DNA of 23,444 nucleotides from positions 278,633 through 302,076 of the forward strand of contig MU619237.1 of the NCBI GenBank assembly GCA_025201805.1, read 5' to 3'. How positions within the stretch are numbered: the first letter of the stretch is position 1; the number at the start of each line of letters is the position of its first letter. The notes under the pieces are model-generated. The model was not told where the DNA came from. It was given only the letters and a program-made list of their open reading frames with translations, and ran no database searches. This DNA comes from Parasitella parasitica. Taxonomy: Eukaryota; Mucoromycota; Mucoromycetes; Mucorales; Mucoraceae. Below are positions 1-10,641 of the stretch, piece after piece. The position numbers and the translations under genes were made by a program.

Positions 1-976
1 TACGCGAACTTCAGTGCGATATTGTCAGATAAAAGACAAAAACTGTAAGAAAACAATGTTTAGCGATCTCAAACACAAAAAAAAAGTAATTCAAGTAATA
101 AATTGGACTATAAGGCACCTTTTAATCATATATTTGCATAGCTTAGAACAAGTTTTTGTACTTTTAGGTTGACATCAGATGAAGATAGCGACTTTCCTGA
201 CTTTTTTCGGAAAAGTATTTTTCAAAATCAGAGCGTTGGATCTTCAGGCGAGTTAGAGAAATTCAAGTACTACCATTAGGAAGCCAAGAAGCACACCATT
301 TAAATAAACTAGGTTGCAATTGTTTTTTGCTTGAATTGGGTAATTAATCGATTCTCAAAAATAATGCTCTCTTAAAAAAAAAGCACCATTTTTCTTTGAT
401 AGCGGAAATTAAAACCGTCCAAAATCAGGAAGGGAAAATTCTTTCAGAAACTCCATTTGGACAATTAGAAAACAAAATTACTTCTTTGAGGCAAGATATC
501 ATCTTCCGTTACTATGCACACCACGGCTGTCAATCTATGATAATGGCTGTATAGTTGGGCACGCTACACGATAGTGTTATTTTCATAATCCCCGTATGCC
601 TATGGAAGGAATTCTGCCGAAAAACCTTTAAAACAGATTAGGAGGGAAAAGTCAACATTTTGCTTAATCAGAGCGCATTTCCAGTCTTTCAGATCAAGGA
701 ATGACCTTTTGTGATCATTTTCCTCTAATATATGATATAGTAAAAAGTTACATTTTTGAGGCCAAAATCGAGGATAATGCATAATCAATGATTTTGGATG
801 CGTGGATACAAGGAAAAAAGTGAAAAAAATCCGTCATTTTGCATCGAAAAAAAAATCATACTCAAATTGTACCAAAATCATATATAATATAGTTTTTTCC
901 CGATGGATACTATTTCTGGTGTTTTCAGGGCACTTTCAATTATTAAAATCAATCAAAAAATGGCACACGAAGGTAA

Positions 977-1016
977 ATTTCTTGCTTTTAAGCTGCATTT
1001 CTTGCTTTTAAGCTGT
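977..1016. repeat. Tandem duplication, 20-bp unit x2
   Basis: The 20-base unit ATTTCTTGCTTTTAAGCTGC is followed directly by a copy that differs only in its last base. This looks like a recent slippage or duplication event in non-coding DNA. Confidence 0.9.
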
Positions 1017-1399
1017 AAAAAATATCTACTTAGAGATGATATCACGTCGACATCAATTCTAGTACGCAATACAGCTCTATAAAGTATGTATTTTTAATAC
1101 CACAAGTATACCTTTCCTCATAGTTATGAAATCAAACAAGTGTGGCCCATCGAGTTGGATAATTAATGGATACAATGTTTTGCTGTAATAACCCCTAGCT
1201 ATTTGTGAATAATTCAAAAGTTGCTAATTGCTAGTGACAGAGGAGACCTGTTACCATTGTTGCTTATAATAATGATTATTCCCAGATCAAAAGTTCCTTT
1301 TTTTTTGTAAATCTAATGCTAAACATGTAAAATAGAGGTGAGAATTGTGGTTGAGGATGATTTTACGAACAAAACTTATAGGCTTCTGGTAGATTTTAA

Positions 1400-1420
1400 G
1401 TTCCAGGTTCCAGGTTCCAG
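1400..1420. repeat. Microrepeat GTTCCAG x3
   Basis: Three perfect head-to-tail copies of GTTCCAG are followed by a degenerate GCTCCAA. It is a short 7-bp minisatellite in gene-poor DNA with no visible function. Confidence 0.85.
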
Positions 1421-2230
1421 GCTCCAAGCACTGCACTGTAGAATATCAAATTCTGAATAGGGGATAATTTGCTATACTAAACACATTTTTGTACACCAAC
1501 TCGTCCGTTAGAACGAGTCCCGACTGTGTATTCTTTACTTGATCTTGGATAAGCGGACTTAACTCAACATATGAAAAATAAAATGATAATTATGTGAAGT
1601 TGTAAAAATAGAGATTTTCATTTGCTTTAATATGCTATGATTTTTTAACAGACATATAATAAAAGGAGAAAATAGAATAAAATGGTTGGCTTTAACTTAG
1701 ATTCAGGGATAAACTGCCATTGTGTAAATGCATAGTTTGACCGATACTTACAACTCAATACCTTATTAGTATGTGCGCTTTGATGGTTTGTAAGGTTGTA
1801 ATTTAGTTTAGATATCTTTGCAATCCTATAGACTTGCCTAAATATTTGGGCTTATTCAGATGTTTAGTATCTAACGGATATATCTTGAATAATTTACCAA
1901 CATTTTAAACATTGTGGCATTCAAACAATTTTGTGTTTTGGCCCGCTGGTGATTGTTCAGTTACAGTTCCTAAGGTACATGTCAATAGTGTTGGTAAAAG
2001 ATTTTTATTGTATTGAAAAATGGGATAATAAAAAACCCAAATCGCCATTCATTTAAAAATACCTATTGCTTCTGCAATATGGCTGTTTTTTAATACTTCC
2101 TGTCCCTACTTGAAATATTTTCTGGAAAACATTTCCTTCTCTCAGAAATAAAAGGTTTGTTGACAGAAACCCTAATATATATTATTACATGTGACATTTA
2201 TAATATACTTGAGATTTTTTTTCAAAAACC

Positions 2231-2461
2231 ATGAAAAGACTGCATGTACATTGCGAATCACAATTAGCGCACATGTATCCAGAATATGCTGAAATTCAGC
2301 ATTATGATAGAGCTTATGCTCTACTTCAATCTGATGTTATACGGTACGCGCTTTACTTGAGTTATTCTCGTAATGATTATTGGCTGGTTATCCATCATGC
2401 AAGATCAGCCCACACATCTGTACGCTTAATGCTCAATGTGATGATTCTAGGTTGTAGATGA
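2231..2461 (+). CDS. Doubtful small ORF, unrecognised
   Basis: An ATG-started open frame of 76 codons lies in otherwise gene-free DNA. The product is rich in Tyr, His and Arg (for example SYSRNDYWLVIHHARSAH) and shows no signal peptide, membrane segment or motif I recognise. The context AAAACCATGA is an acceptable start. It could be a small gene, the exon of a decayed gene, or a chance ORF, which is plausible at this length in such DNA. No function is proposed. Confidence 0.2.
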   Translation: MKRLHVHCESQLAHMYPEYAEIQHYDRAYALLQSDVIRYALYLSYSRNDYWLVIHHARSAHTSVRLMLNVMILGCR

Positions 2462-2916
2462 AGTCGAGTATTCAATGTGAATAACACAGATATAGATAAG
2501 TGTATTGGTTTCAATAATATTACTAAATAATAGCTGGAATACTAATTGTGGATTCTTGTGAGGTCGGATTTCATCTGATCATATAGAGTGAGTGTAAGTT
2601 TAGGTATACTTATAATATTGAAACATTGAGAGTTGCCTATAAGAATAAGTGGTATTTAAATATGTAGCATGATACAACCCATAACCACTATAGTTTGTTT
2701 GTAGCAATCTATTCTACGTTGTTGCTAATAATCAAAAAACCCTACATATCTCATTCCGTTTACTCGTAATATATATAATACATACATTTTTGCCTTTTTT
2801 CTCTTTCATAATCTTTTCATTGATTATCTTATTTTTTTTTTTAATTCTTTCACTACTTACAAGAAGAATGTAATCTAAAGGGATTTAGAAGAAGTGTCAA
2901 CTCATCTGTCATTTCG

Positions 2917-2952
2917 ATCAGTAACAACGGTAACATCAGTAACAACGGTAAC
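2917..2952. repeat. 18-bp tandem repeat x2
   Basis: The unit ATCAGTAACAACGGTAAC occurs twice in perfect tandem. A partial AACGGTA continues the pattern. It sits just outside the left arm of the inverted-repeat element that starts near 2960/3002. Confidence 0.85.
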
Positions 2953-3001
2953 AACGGTATCATAGTCATGGCCCTCTTTTAATTCCTGTGAATTAGCCAG
3001 A

Positions 3002-3531
3002 CCTCGTCTCTCCCCAAGAATCTTATCTATGAAAATGTCATCTCTCCTAACTCTGCCACCAATAACCAAACTTATCATGTGATATTTGACGATTATTTCA
3101 ATGGTAAAAGTAAAAGTATTTTTTTTGTATACAATAAACGTAAATTGAACTTTATATAGTCTTTGCTTTCTTCGTTACTTAAGAGTTTTGGTTTTGAACA
3201 GTTATTGTTTTCATGAACCTTTATCCTTTTCTAGACTACTATACTAGATGTCTTGGTAAATCTCTAGCTTTAGTCGTTAATGATTCGATGATACATCGTT
3301 GAAGTTATTGGAATCGAACATTACTTGTGGGAAAACAAACCAGAGCATTTTGGGAAAAAGAATAATTAAGTAAACACTTGAAAAAATTGGGTATATTATA
3401 TGAAGTAAGAATCTCATATAAAGTTGATAAGAAATAAGAAAAGAGAAAATTTATAGTTATGTCTAACTATTTAGAAGCAGAGTTGAGAGAGATGGCATTA
3501 TCATGGATATAATTTTTGGGGAGAGACGAGG
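3002..3531. mobile_element. MITE-like foldback element, 55-bp arms
   Basis: The left arm (3002-3056) and the reverse complement of the right arm (3477-3531) align without gaps over 55 bases with 8 differences, 6 of them transitions. The arms begin CCTCGTCTCTCCCCAA and end AACTCTGC. They enclose about 420 bp of AT-rich DNA without an ORF. A weaker outward match (TCATAGT at 2960-2966 and its complement at 3553-3559) suggests the true ends may be about 2960-3559. I could not define a target-site duplication, so the superfamily is unknown. The divergence between arms points to an old, non-autonomous copy. Confidence 0.7.
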
Positions 3532-3559
3532 ATTTAGAGGAAAAATGTGATTACTATGA

Positions 3560-6500
3560 AATGCTAGTGAACTATGCTTTTCGCTAACTCTAACATCCCT
3601 GCCCAAAAGTCGTTGATATCATTGTTTCGTAGCACCTAAATAAAAACATTAGACACATACTTCACCGTTTAGGAGAAAGAAAAAAAACCTACACTAAAGT
3701 TTAAATTAATGATCATTTTTGACCATCGAGAGAGAAGCTGTTTTAGAATTAACTGCAAGGTTTACTGTCTCTTTGTATTCTTTAATGGCTATTGCCTTGT
3801 TCTAGAAGGAGTATTTGCCTTGAATAAATAAATGTGGAAGACCATTATATTGGAATAATTTACTTCATGTCATTGAGTGTAATTCCTAAGTAAAATTACA
3901 TAATTTGATGGTTATTTAACTACGAGTAAACCACTCAATTGAAAAAAAAATTCACTTTAAAGCCTTTCAATAGATGGTTTGTTAATCTTGTGTCTCGCTT
4001 TTCGACTAGACCACTTCTTTTAGCGTAGAAGCTCTTTTGTGAAAAAAGTGTGAAGCTTCTCAATAATTCGTAGTCAACGGAGGAAGTGCTAAACACTTGT
4101 AGGTTACATGAATTACATTAATCGATTTATAAACTAAGTACTGCTCAATCAGTGAGTTATAAACTGGATTTTCTTTGCTTTGAAGCTGCAAGTTTAACCA
4201 AGCCTCTCTTAAATTGCTCAATTTAGGTTTATTGTAAAACATTTGCATTACTTCATATCTATTCGCAGGGCACGACCGTTAAGGCCTCCCAAGCTGGAGA
4301 TGCCATGGTATTTAATGTCTTCAGAGTTCATTAGGCAAGCCAAATATTGCAGAATCTACTCTGACCGGAGATTCTAGCTGCCAGAAGCTCTGCTTAGGTG
4401 TCTTTTGCAACATCGAAAAGCAGCTTTCATATTTGCTGACCTTTACAAGGTATTTGAGTAATTGGCAATTTTTCAGCAACCTCAATTCTTGTCATAGCTT
4501 TGAAGCCATAACTATAAAACGTGCCACTGGACTGTGAGGCTCCAGTTTATTTAACGTTCAATAAGAAAACGCTTTCAAAAGCTGAAATAGTCAAACTTAA
4601 TTAAAATCGACAATGCTCTGTGTTGTACTTCTAGCAATAAAATACCCATACTATACTTTTTATATGTGTATACTTAAAATCTTATCAAGCCTCATCATCA
4701 TCTTGTCACCAAAGAATAACTTATAAAAAAAAACGAAGCATTAAGTTGCATGATATACCAGCCTCTTGTTATTTCCAACCACAGACAAAGTAACCTTTTA
4801 TCCAAAATACAAATACCTACCTGTGCTTGACCTTTATGGAAATGGGGCTACGAAGACTCTTAAAGTATTCTACATAGTATTACTACTTCAACTTGAAACA
4901 GCATTAAACATTTGGCATAATTTAACCAATTTTTCAGTATCAATGGGCGCATTATCCATGGCTAGGCAAAACTCTCATTTATTTGAATACTTTGTTGAAG
5001 TAAACAATAAATGATTTCTGCTTGCTGCCATACTCATGGTAGTCCCCTCGTTCTCTTCTAGAAAAATATGATGGTGGGGTTCTTGACGCAAATATTTTTG
5101 AGCAGTAATTGTTGGTTGTTTAAAAATAAGTATCGTAATACTCTGTGTGAAGATTACCAAAGAAATACATTTTCTACAATTCTGACAGTTCATATTCACA
5201 TTTGCACTCTTGTTACTTTGAAAACTGTTGACGATAAAAAAGGCACTTCAGCTGGTAGTGTCCGAGCAGATGCCCATTGAACAGAAGTGTGAGTAAGTTC
5301 TCCTCGCGCAGAAAATTTTCCAGAAAGCTACCTGCCAAACTGTATCAGTTATTCGTTCTTGATCCCGTTTTTTTGACAATTTTAAATCATATCACTCTTT
5401 TATATGCTTGATACTCAATTTTGAATCATATTAATTAAAAAAAAAAGTAATGTAATATACTATATTCTCTTCTGATATTTGAAGATGGATATTTTTGCAT
5501 GAATGTAACTAATATGTATAAATATATAATTGGATTAATACCTTGTAAAATACTTGTTGTTGCAGCTGCATTCATGGTGGTACAAACTTGGTTGATGTTA
5601 CCTCATCGGAGCGTAATCTACATTTGAGTAAATAGTGCATTGCATACTTTATGTAAATACTAATATGGCTCATCCGAAAGCTTTTTTGCTTTTATATATA
5701 TGCAAAAGAAGGATCTTTCCCTGTTAGTTTGACATGGTTTGGTACGAGGGCCATCACTGGGATCTATTTAATAAATCAATTGGATCTTTAACATGTTTTA
5801 CAAGCAGAAATCCAACTTTGATACTTATGCCCTTAATGACAATACATAAAAGCAGCATATCCCCTCCTCACAAGACATTTCTTATGATACGAATCTGACC
5901 TCATGGATGACCACAACATACAAGTCGAGAAGGAATGTTCTAAAATCACTCAAATGTACATCAGAACGAAACTGTACATAGTATTTCCATAAAATATAGG
6001 GATCATAATATTCTGAAAAGAATGTTTATACACTTGTGATGTGAAACTTTTTAGACCGACTATAGAAAGCTCCCTAAATGCAATATAATAGATGGCTTGC
6101 TGGTTTATTGTCTCGCCCTGTGATCCTCCTGCCAATATATATACATCAGCTCCTTTATACAATGATAGGACAGGCATTAATGTTTATTCTACTCCTCCTC
6201 ATCTGTGGTTATATATTTTATGAGCCTATTCATTGTTTCCCCCCCCCCTTTCTTATGCTAATATATTGCTCTGAGCTTTCTCTCATTTTCTTCCTCCCCC
6301 ACTCCCCTCACCTCCTCTTCCCTTTTTTCTTTTCATCTTCTCAATTATAGCAGACAAAATATTTCTGCCGTAGTCATCGCCGCCGCCGCCGCCTCTTTTC
6401 CTTTAGAGATTAATGAATTGAGTACATTTTTGTACAATATTTATTTATATGTACGACCCAGATCAAACGCTATAATAAACATATACCTAATGCGCTAGAT

Positions 6501-8046
6501 ACGGTAATACTTTAACAATTTGTCGATCTTTTTTATGATTGTGTGGGCCCATTGTATTTGATAACCATTTTATAATACATTTTCCATCGTCATAAATAAT
6601 ATAGCTACCTTTGGAAATCAGGTTCTAAAACGCGCAATTTTACATATCAAACCTGTTGAAACATCAGGAACAGCCACTGCAACCCATACATACATATACA
6701 GATTAGCAACAACTTTTTTCTCGTTTCACCTTGCTTTTTTTTTTTTTTATTGAGCCCTTAGTTTTTGTTTTTAACAGTTTTTGTTAGAACAATAACTTTT
6801 TTTTTATGGTATTGTATACACAACATTCCATAAAGAGAGGGAGTTATGTATATGTATATGAACTATGATTCATTGATCAAGCACAACCAGATAAATCTTG
6901 AATATGCCATTTCTCAACATTTGTGCCTTTTTCTTCCAGCTTGGCGAAAATAAATGTATTTATATGGTAATCTCCTTTAACACGCTCCTTTTTTTTTTAC
7001 GATAAATAGTGTCTAACAACTTATCGTTTCATTGTTTAGCGTATTCTAAATGCTGAACTAAACAAGTTTACATGTCATATTGTCGGATCTTAACCGAATA
7101 ATGGACCAAGAAAGATTTTCATACATTTTGCCCAAACTAAATGCGCCTCGCGATAATTGTGTATAACATGCACTGCCGGAAAGCCATAGAAGCATCTCCA
7201 CTTGATATTACAACCAAATCATGTCAATATTAGAACTTGAAAGGTATACGATTATGAATATGCAATTGGGCTAGGTCCATTGCTGATTCAATTAATGATC
7301 TGACTGTATCATACGGATGCTTCGTATGCATATATACGCTTTCATAATGCATGTTCCGATGATATTATACGTAACAGGGCACATGAGATACAATCTATTG
7401 AATATAATAAGCATTCAATTCGCTATTCACTACTCACTACAGTGTGTCCATTATACGCACTTAAGGAGATGATGAAGGATGGTATCAAATATAGATAGGA
7501 GTTTGCTGTAATCAAGTTTCTAAAGGGGCGGTTTTTTCCTTTATCATGTATCCATACATGACACTTTTCAAAATCTTGATTTAACCATATTTTTTTTTAT
7601 ATACAAGGCAAATACAAAAATCATTCTTTCAACTTGGTAGCATAAATAAACAACAATAACAACAAATGTAAATTTTTGCATGAATTTAAATAAGCAGGGG
7701 GAGGCTCTTTATATATATATTTATGGAGATAAAATGTGATTATGTATAGATATACATGAAAGAAAGCACAAAAATTGCCACCAACACAGCTTATAGGAGT
7801 TGACATTATCGAAGAAGGGATTCGGATTCATGCCGCTCCTCTCTCTTGTACTCGCAATATTTCTCCTGCTTATATAAGTGAAAAAAAAAGGGGGGGGAGC
7901 CTTTCTTCTAAAATTCCCCTTTTGAAAGTAAACAAATCACAAAAAATATTATAAATATGCCTCAGTTATTCTACATGTTTGCTCTTCTCTCTTTTTCCCT
8001 CTTTCTTTTGTTTTTCAAATAGTTTCTTTTTTTCTTTCAAAATAAA
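3560..8046. other. Gene-poor AT-rich DNA, right part
   Basis: No intact gene is recognised. The stretch contains a candidate coding relic (4060-4590, minus), a C10 tract near 6240, a pyrimidine-rich stretch at about 6235-6345, a short (GCC)n run near 6377-6392, several A/T runs, and a G8 run near 7890. The last 150 bases are the CT/T-rich upstream region of the MIT-domain gene. Open frames here are under 95 codons, often start with GTG or TTG, and show no domain. Confidence 0.5.
4060..4590 (-). pseudogene. Candidate decayed coding relic, unidentified
   Basis: Reading the minus strand from 4590 down to 4060 in one frame gives about 175 codons broken by five stops. The intervals look like protein (for example TPKQSFWQLESPVRVDSAIF and LSNLREAWLNLQLQSKENP). 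The last 72 codons are uninterrupted and contain an ATG at 4246-4248. The stop density is lower than I would expect for random sequence this AT-rich, which is why I list it. I cannot name a family. It may be a fragment of a transposon or of a dead gene, or chance. Confidence 0.25.
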
Positions 8047-8634
8047 ATGCATCCACTTGTACATTCACCCACACAAACAACATTAAAATCAAAATGGCAC
8101 AGTTTCAAGACATGGTTTACACCTGATTTAACAAAGAGACGCCCATCACAATGCAGTACAACATCAGCTACATCAACCACATCTACGAACAGCACGGCAG
8201 CAAGCTGCTGCTGCCACCACGATGACTCGCTATTCATACCATTACACACAAAGAGACCTTCTTTGACTGGATCAGAGGGGTTGGGCATCGTTGTTGATAA
8301 ATGCATGTCACCTTTTCGAAGAAGACCATCAAACGCTTCATCCGAAATGTCAATGATAAACACACAAAAGGAGACTGAGAAAGTCTACGAATTATACAAC
8401 CTAGCCATGGATGAATTAAATTATGCGGAAGATTCAAGAGGATCGCCTTACTACTCGGGTGATCGAATTGCAGCCAAAGAGGCCATTGAAAACTGCGAAC
8501 AATCTTATTCACTATTATTAGCGCGAAAAGACCATAAAGATGAGCATTTGAAAGCGACAATTGGATTCAAAATATCAACATTGAGATTAAAATATGAATC
8601 CTTGCCATTACAGGATGATCAACTATCGTTTTAA
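8047..8634 (+). CDS. MIT-domain protein, intronless
   Basis: Encodes 195 residues from a single exon. Residues 1-105 are Ser/Thr-rich and look disordered, with a Thr/Ser repeat around 39-52 and a CCCHH patch near 54-58. Residues about 110-188 match the microtubule-interacting and trafficking (MIT) fold. They start KVYELYNLAMDELNYAEDS, continue with GSPYYSGDRIAAKEAIENC, and end in a third helix STLRLKYESLP. MIT domains are three-helix bundles that bind the tails of ESCRT-III proteins, or related partners, at endosomes and the midbody. Here there is no AAA ATPase or protease attached, so the protein would act as an adaptor. The family assignment is from pattern recognition, and the partner is inference. 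The start is the first ATG after a T/C-rich leader. Downstream, TTATTTATTTATTTA is a likely AU-rich 3' region. Confidence 0.85.
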   Translation: MHPLVHSPTQTTLKSKWHSFKTWFTPDLTKRRPSQCSTTSATSTTSTNSTAASCCCHHDDSLFIPLHTKRPSLTGSEGLGIVVDKCMSPFRRRPSNASSEMSMINTQKETEKVYELYNLAMDELNYAEDSRGSPYYSGDRIAAKEAIENCEQSYSLLLARKDHKDEHLKATIGFKISTLRLKYESLPLQDDQLSF

Positions 8635-8953
8635 AATTATTATTTATTTATTTATCCCCACATTCCCTTCACCAAGGTTACTTTATCGCAAAAAACTTAT
8701 CTTTATACATATTACATTATACATACACTTTTATATCTTACATACTTGATCTCTCGCCTCGCTCTCTTGATTATTATTATTATTATCGTTATTATCGCCA
8801 TTATTATCAATGCTAGCTTTGAAACTTTCCCATTTTGTGACACATACAATGCTTTTATTTTAGCTTCAAAAATCTAACGTAACCTCACCTCTTTTTTTTT
8901 CTATTTTTTTTTTTTTTTTTTTAATCAAAAAAAAAAAAAAAAAAAAAAAAAAA
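8635..8953. promoter_or_regulatory. Intergenic region and leader with T19/A28 tracts
   Basis: This is the 3' flank of the MIT gene followed by the upstream region of the F-box/RCC1 gene. It contains a TTATTA/TTATCG microrepeat near 8770-8808, then a T run at 8904-8922, a four-base spacer, and an A run from 8927 that runs directly into the initiator ATG at 8954. If transcription starts upstream of 8904, the RNA could form a 19-bp U-A hairpin or present a poly(A) leader just before the start codon. Confidence 0.6.
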
Positions 8954-9299
8954 ATGCTCGAGACGCTTCCAAGAGAAATTCTACTATATGATATTTTAAA
9001 CTTGCTCGATAGTACCTCTTTAATTAAATTGTCGTTTGTTTCTAAATGTTTCTATCGTTTAGCGAATGACGAATTTATTTGGAAAAAATTATGCGCTCAA
9101 GAATTTAATATTTCTCAAGACAATGCGTTTAGAAACAAGGGCTGGAAAAAGTTTTATCAGAGACTCAAATATCATGCCAAAGTGCTTACATGGGGCGAGA
9201 ACGCTGATGATCGTCTTGGTCTTGGCGATAAACCGGCTTATAACGTAGCTGCTCAAACAGATTTCATGCCAGCGAATCCTCGACTCAGGTAACTATGCC

Positions 9300-9338
<39 letters not shown>

Positions 9339-10615
9339 CAAAGAAAACCTCATACAAACAATACAAAATAAGGATGCCTAGATTTACACAAAGATACCCG
9401 GCTCAAGTTACCGTGCCTCAAGAGGTTCTTTCTCTAGCAAATAAACACATCATCGATATCAGTTCAGGAGGATGGAGCTTCTATGCATTGGATATATCTG
9501 GATCTGTTTACATGTGGGGCACTGTAAGTATATAAGTCTAATGATACTTATCATCATTTACGTTTTACGCTGATACATTCTATCTCAGATGCAGGCAGAT
9601 ATTTCCTATAGAAGCTCTGTAGGTACAACGAGGCTTCGACTGCCTACATTGTTGCAGGAAAACAACCAAACCCAGCAAAAGGTCCAGTTCCATAGCATCT
9701 CAAGCGGCCGAGGACATGCTATCGGCCTAGCCAGAGATGGATCAGTTTGGCATTGGTCCAATCATGTCATGCTACAACGCGTAGAGCTGAATACGGACGA
9801 TAGTATAGTGCAGGTGGCTGCGAACTGGAATTATTCGAGCGTGCTCACTAGCACTGGCAAAGTATACACTGTACCGAAGCCTGATTTGATCATCCCATCC
9901 GAAATTGAAAACGAGCCTCAAGCTACACAAATAGTTACAAGTGGTATTTCGACAATGCAGTTATTGAACGAGGAGGATATGATTGTCCAAATTGTCGGGT
10001 TAGATGGCTGGACATTGGCTTTGACCCAGTCTGGACGTGTGTTGAAGATCGCTACATTAGATCAAGATAAATTGAATAATCAGCCCATGGAATGCGTTGT
10101 GGAATTAACACATTTCAGCAGTGCAGGAAATGAGCATAACAGCCGCAAAAGTGTGATGCATAGATTTCTCACAGGCTCATTCAGAAATTTTGCTGTTTAC
10201 ACCAAAGATAAGGTCATGATTGGCAACGTTGATGCCACCAGCGACACGGAACCAACTCGATTGTCTGAATTAGACAACCATGATGTCTGCAAAGTATCCT
10301 TTGGAGAGTGAGTTTGTTAAATAATGTACAATTTTATTTGTAATTTATGCTGCTTTTTATAGCTATCATACTGGCGCTTTGACAAGTCAGGGTAAACTAC
10401 TAACTTGGGGCAACTATAGTTCTGGAGCATTAGGGCATGGAAATATTTCTCAAGAGTATCAGCCAATTCCAAAATGTGTCGAAGCGTTGAATGATAAATT
10501 TGTATTTGCTATTGGTTTTGGTGGATGGCAGAGTTCGGTACTGGCAATTACGAGGGTAGAGGATGATGATGATGCTGCTGCTGCTGCTGTTGTCGATGGT
10601 ATCAATTTGGATTAA
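8954..10615 (+). CDS. F-box and RCC1-repeat protein (Saf1-like)
   Basis: I model four exons: 8954-9288, 9373-9523, 9589-10307 and 10363-10615. They give 485 residues, and the frame is kept at every GT..AG junction. Residues 1-48 are an F-box (LPREILLYDILNLLD, then VSKCFYRLANDEFIWKKLC). The rest carries RCC1/beta-propeller blades, seen as VLTWGENADDRLGLGD, SGGWSFYALDISGSVYMWGT, SSGRGHAIGLARDGSVWHW, and GALTSQGKLLTWGNYSSGALGHGN. This layout is that of yeast Saf1, an SCF ubiquitin-ligase substrate receptor that binds Skp1 through the F-box and cargo through the propeller. The substrate here is unknown. The C-terminus ends in an Asp/Ala run encoded by GAT and GCT repeats. Intron 1 contains a 29-T run. 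The gene is convergent with the ubiquitin-like gene 26 bp downstream. Yeast Saf1 is longer, so orthology is likely but not proven. Confidence 0.87.
9289..9372 (+). other. Intron 1 of the F-box/RCC1 gene, with T29
   Basis: The donor is CAG|GTAACT and the acceptor is ATAAG|G. An uninterrupted T run fills 9304-9332, about a third of the intron. It is unusually long for a polypyrimidine tract and lies nearer the donor than the acceptor. The frame across the join reads ...NPRLR/MPRFTQRYP. Confidence 0.8.
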
Positions 10616-10641
10616 AAGCTTTGTAAAAAAAAAAAAAGGCT

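Larger units (their letters stand above)
1..2230. other. Gene-poor AT-rich DNA, left part
   Basis: No gene with a credible start, exon structure and recognisable domain is visible. The stretch holds small tandem duplications (977-1016, 1400-1420) and two open patches with protein-like composition but no start. One runs from about 142 to 276 on the + strand and includes DSDFPDFFRKS and SGELEKFKYY. The other runs from about 347 to 554 on the + strand and includes ETPFGQLENKITSLRQDI. Either could be a decayed transposon or gene fragment. Neither is assigned. Confidence 0.5.

Noticed and set aside
1499-1518. ACTCGT...ACGAGT hairpin as transposon ends or a terminator
   Set aside because: The stem is only six bases and isolated; expected by chance in a window this size.
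4975-5280. Overlapping open frames on both strands (74 and 70 codons)
   Set aside because: The minus frame begins with GTG rather than ATG and neither shows a motif. Likely chance.
5950-6350. Small open frames on both strands near the C10 and CT-rich tract
   Set aside because: Composition follows the low-complexity DNA; no credible start context, domain or exon structure.
8037-8560. Two minus-strand open frames of 108 codons opposite the MIT gene
   Set aside because: The + frame has a clear MIT domain and ATG. The antisense frames have no recognisable motif.
8904-8954. A28 run as the poly(A) tail of a retroposed copy
   Set aside because: It lies immediately 5' of a gene that has three introns, with no retrocopy or target duplication on its upstream side.
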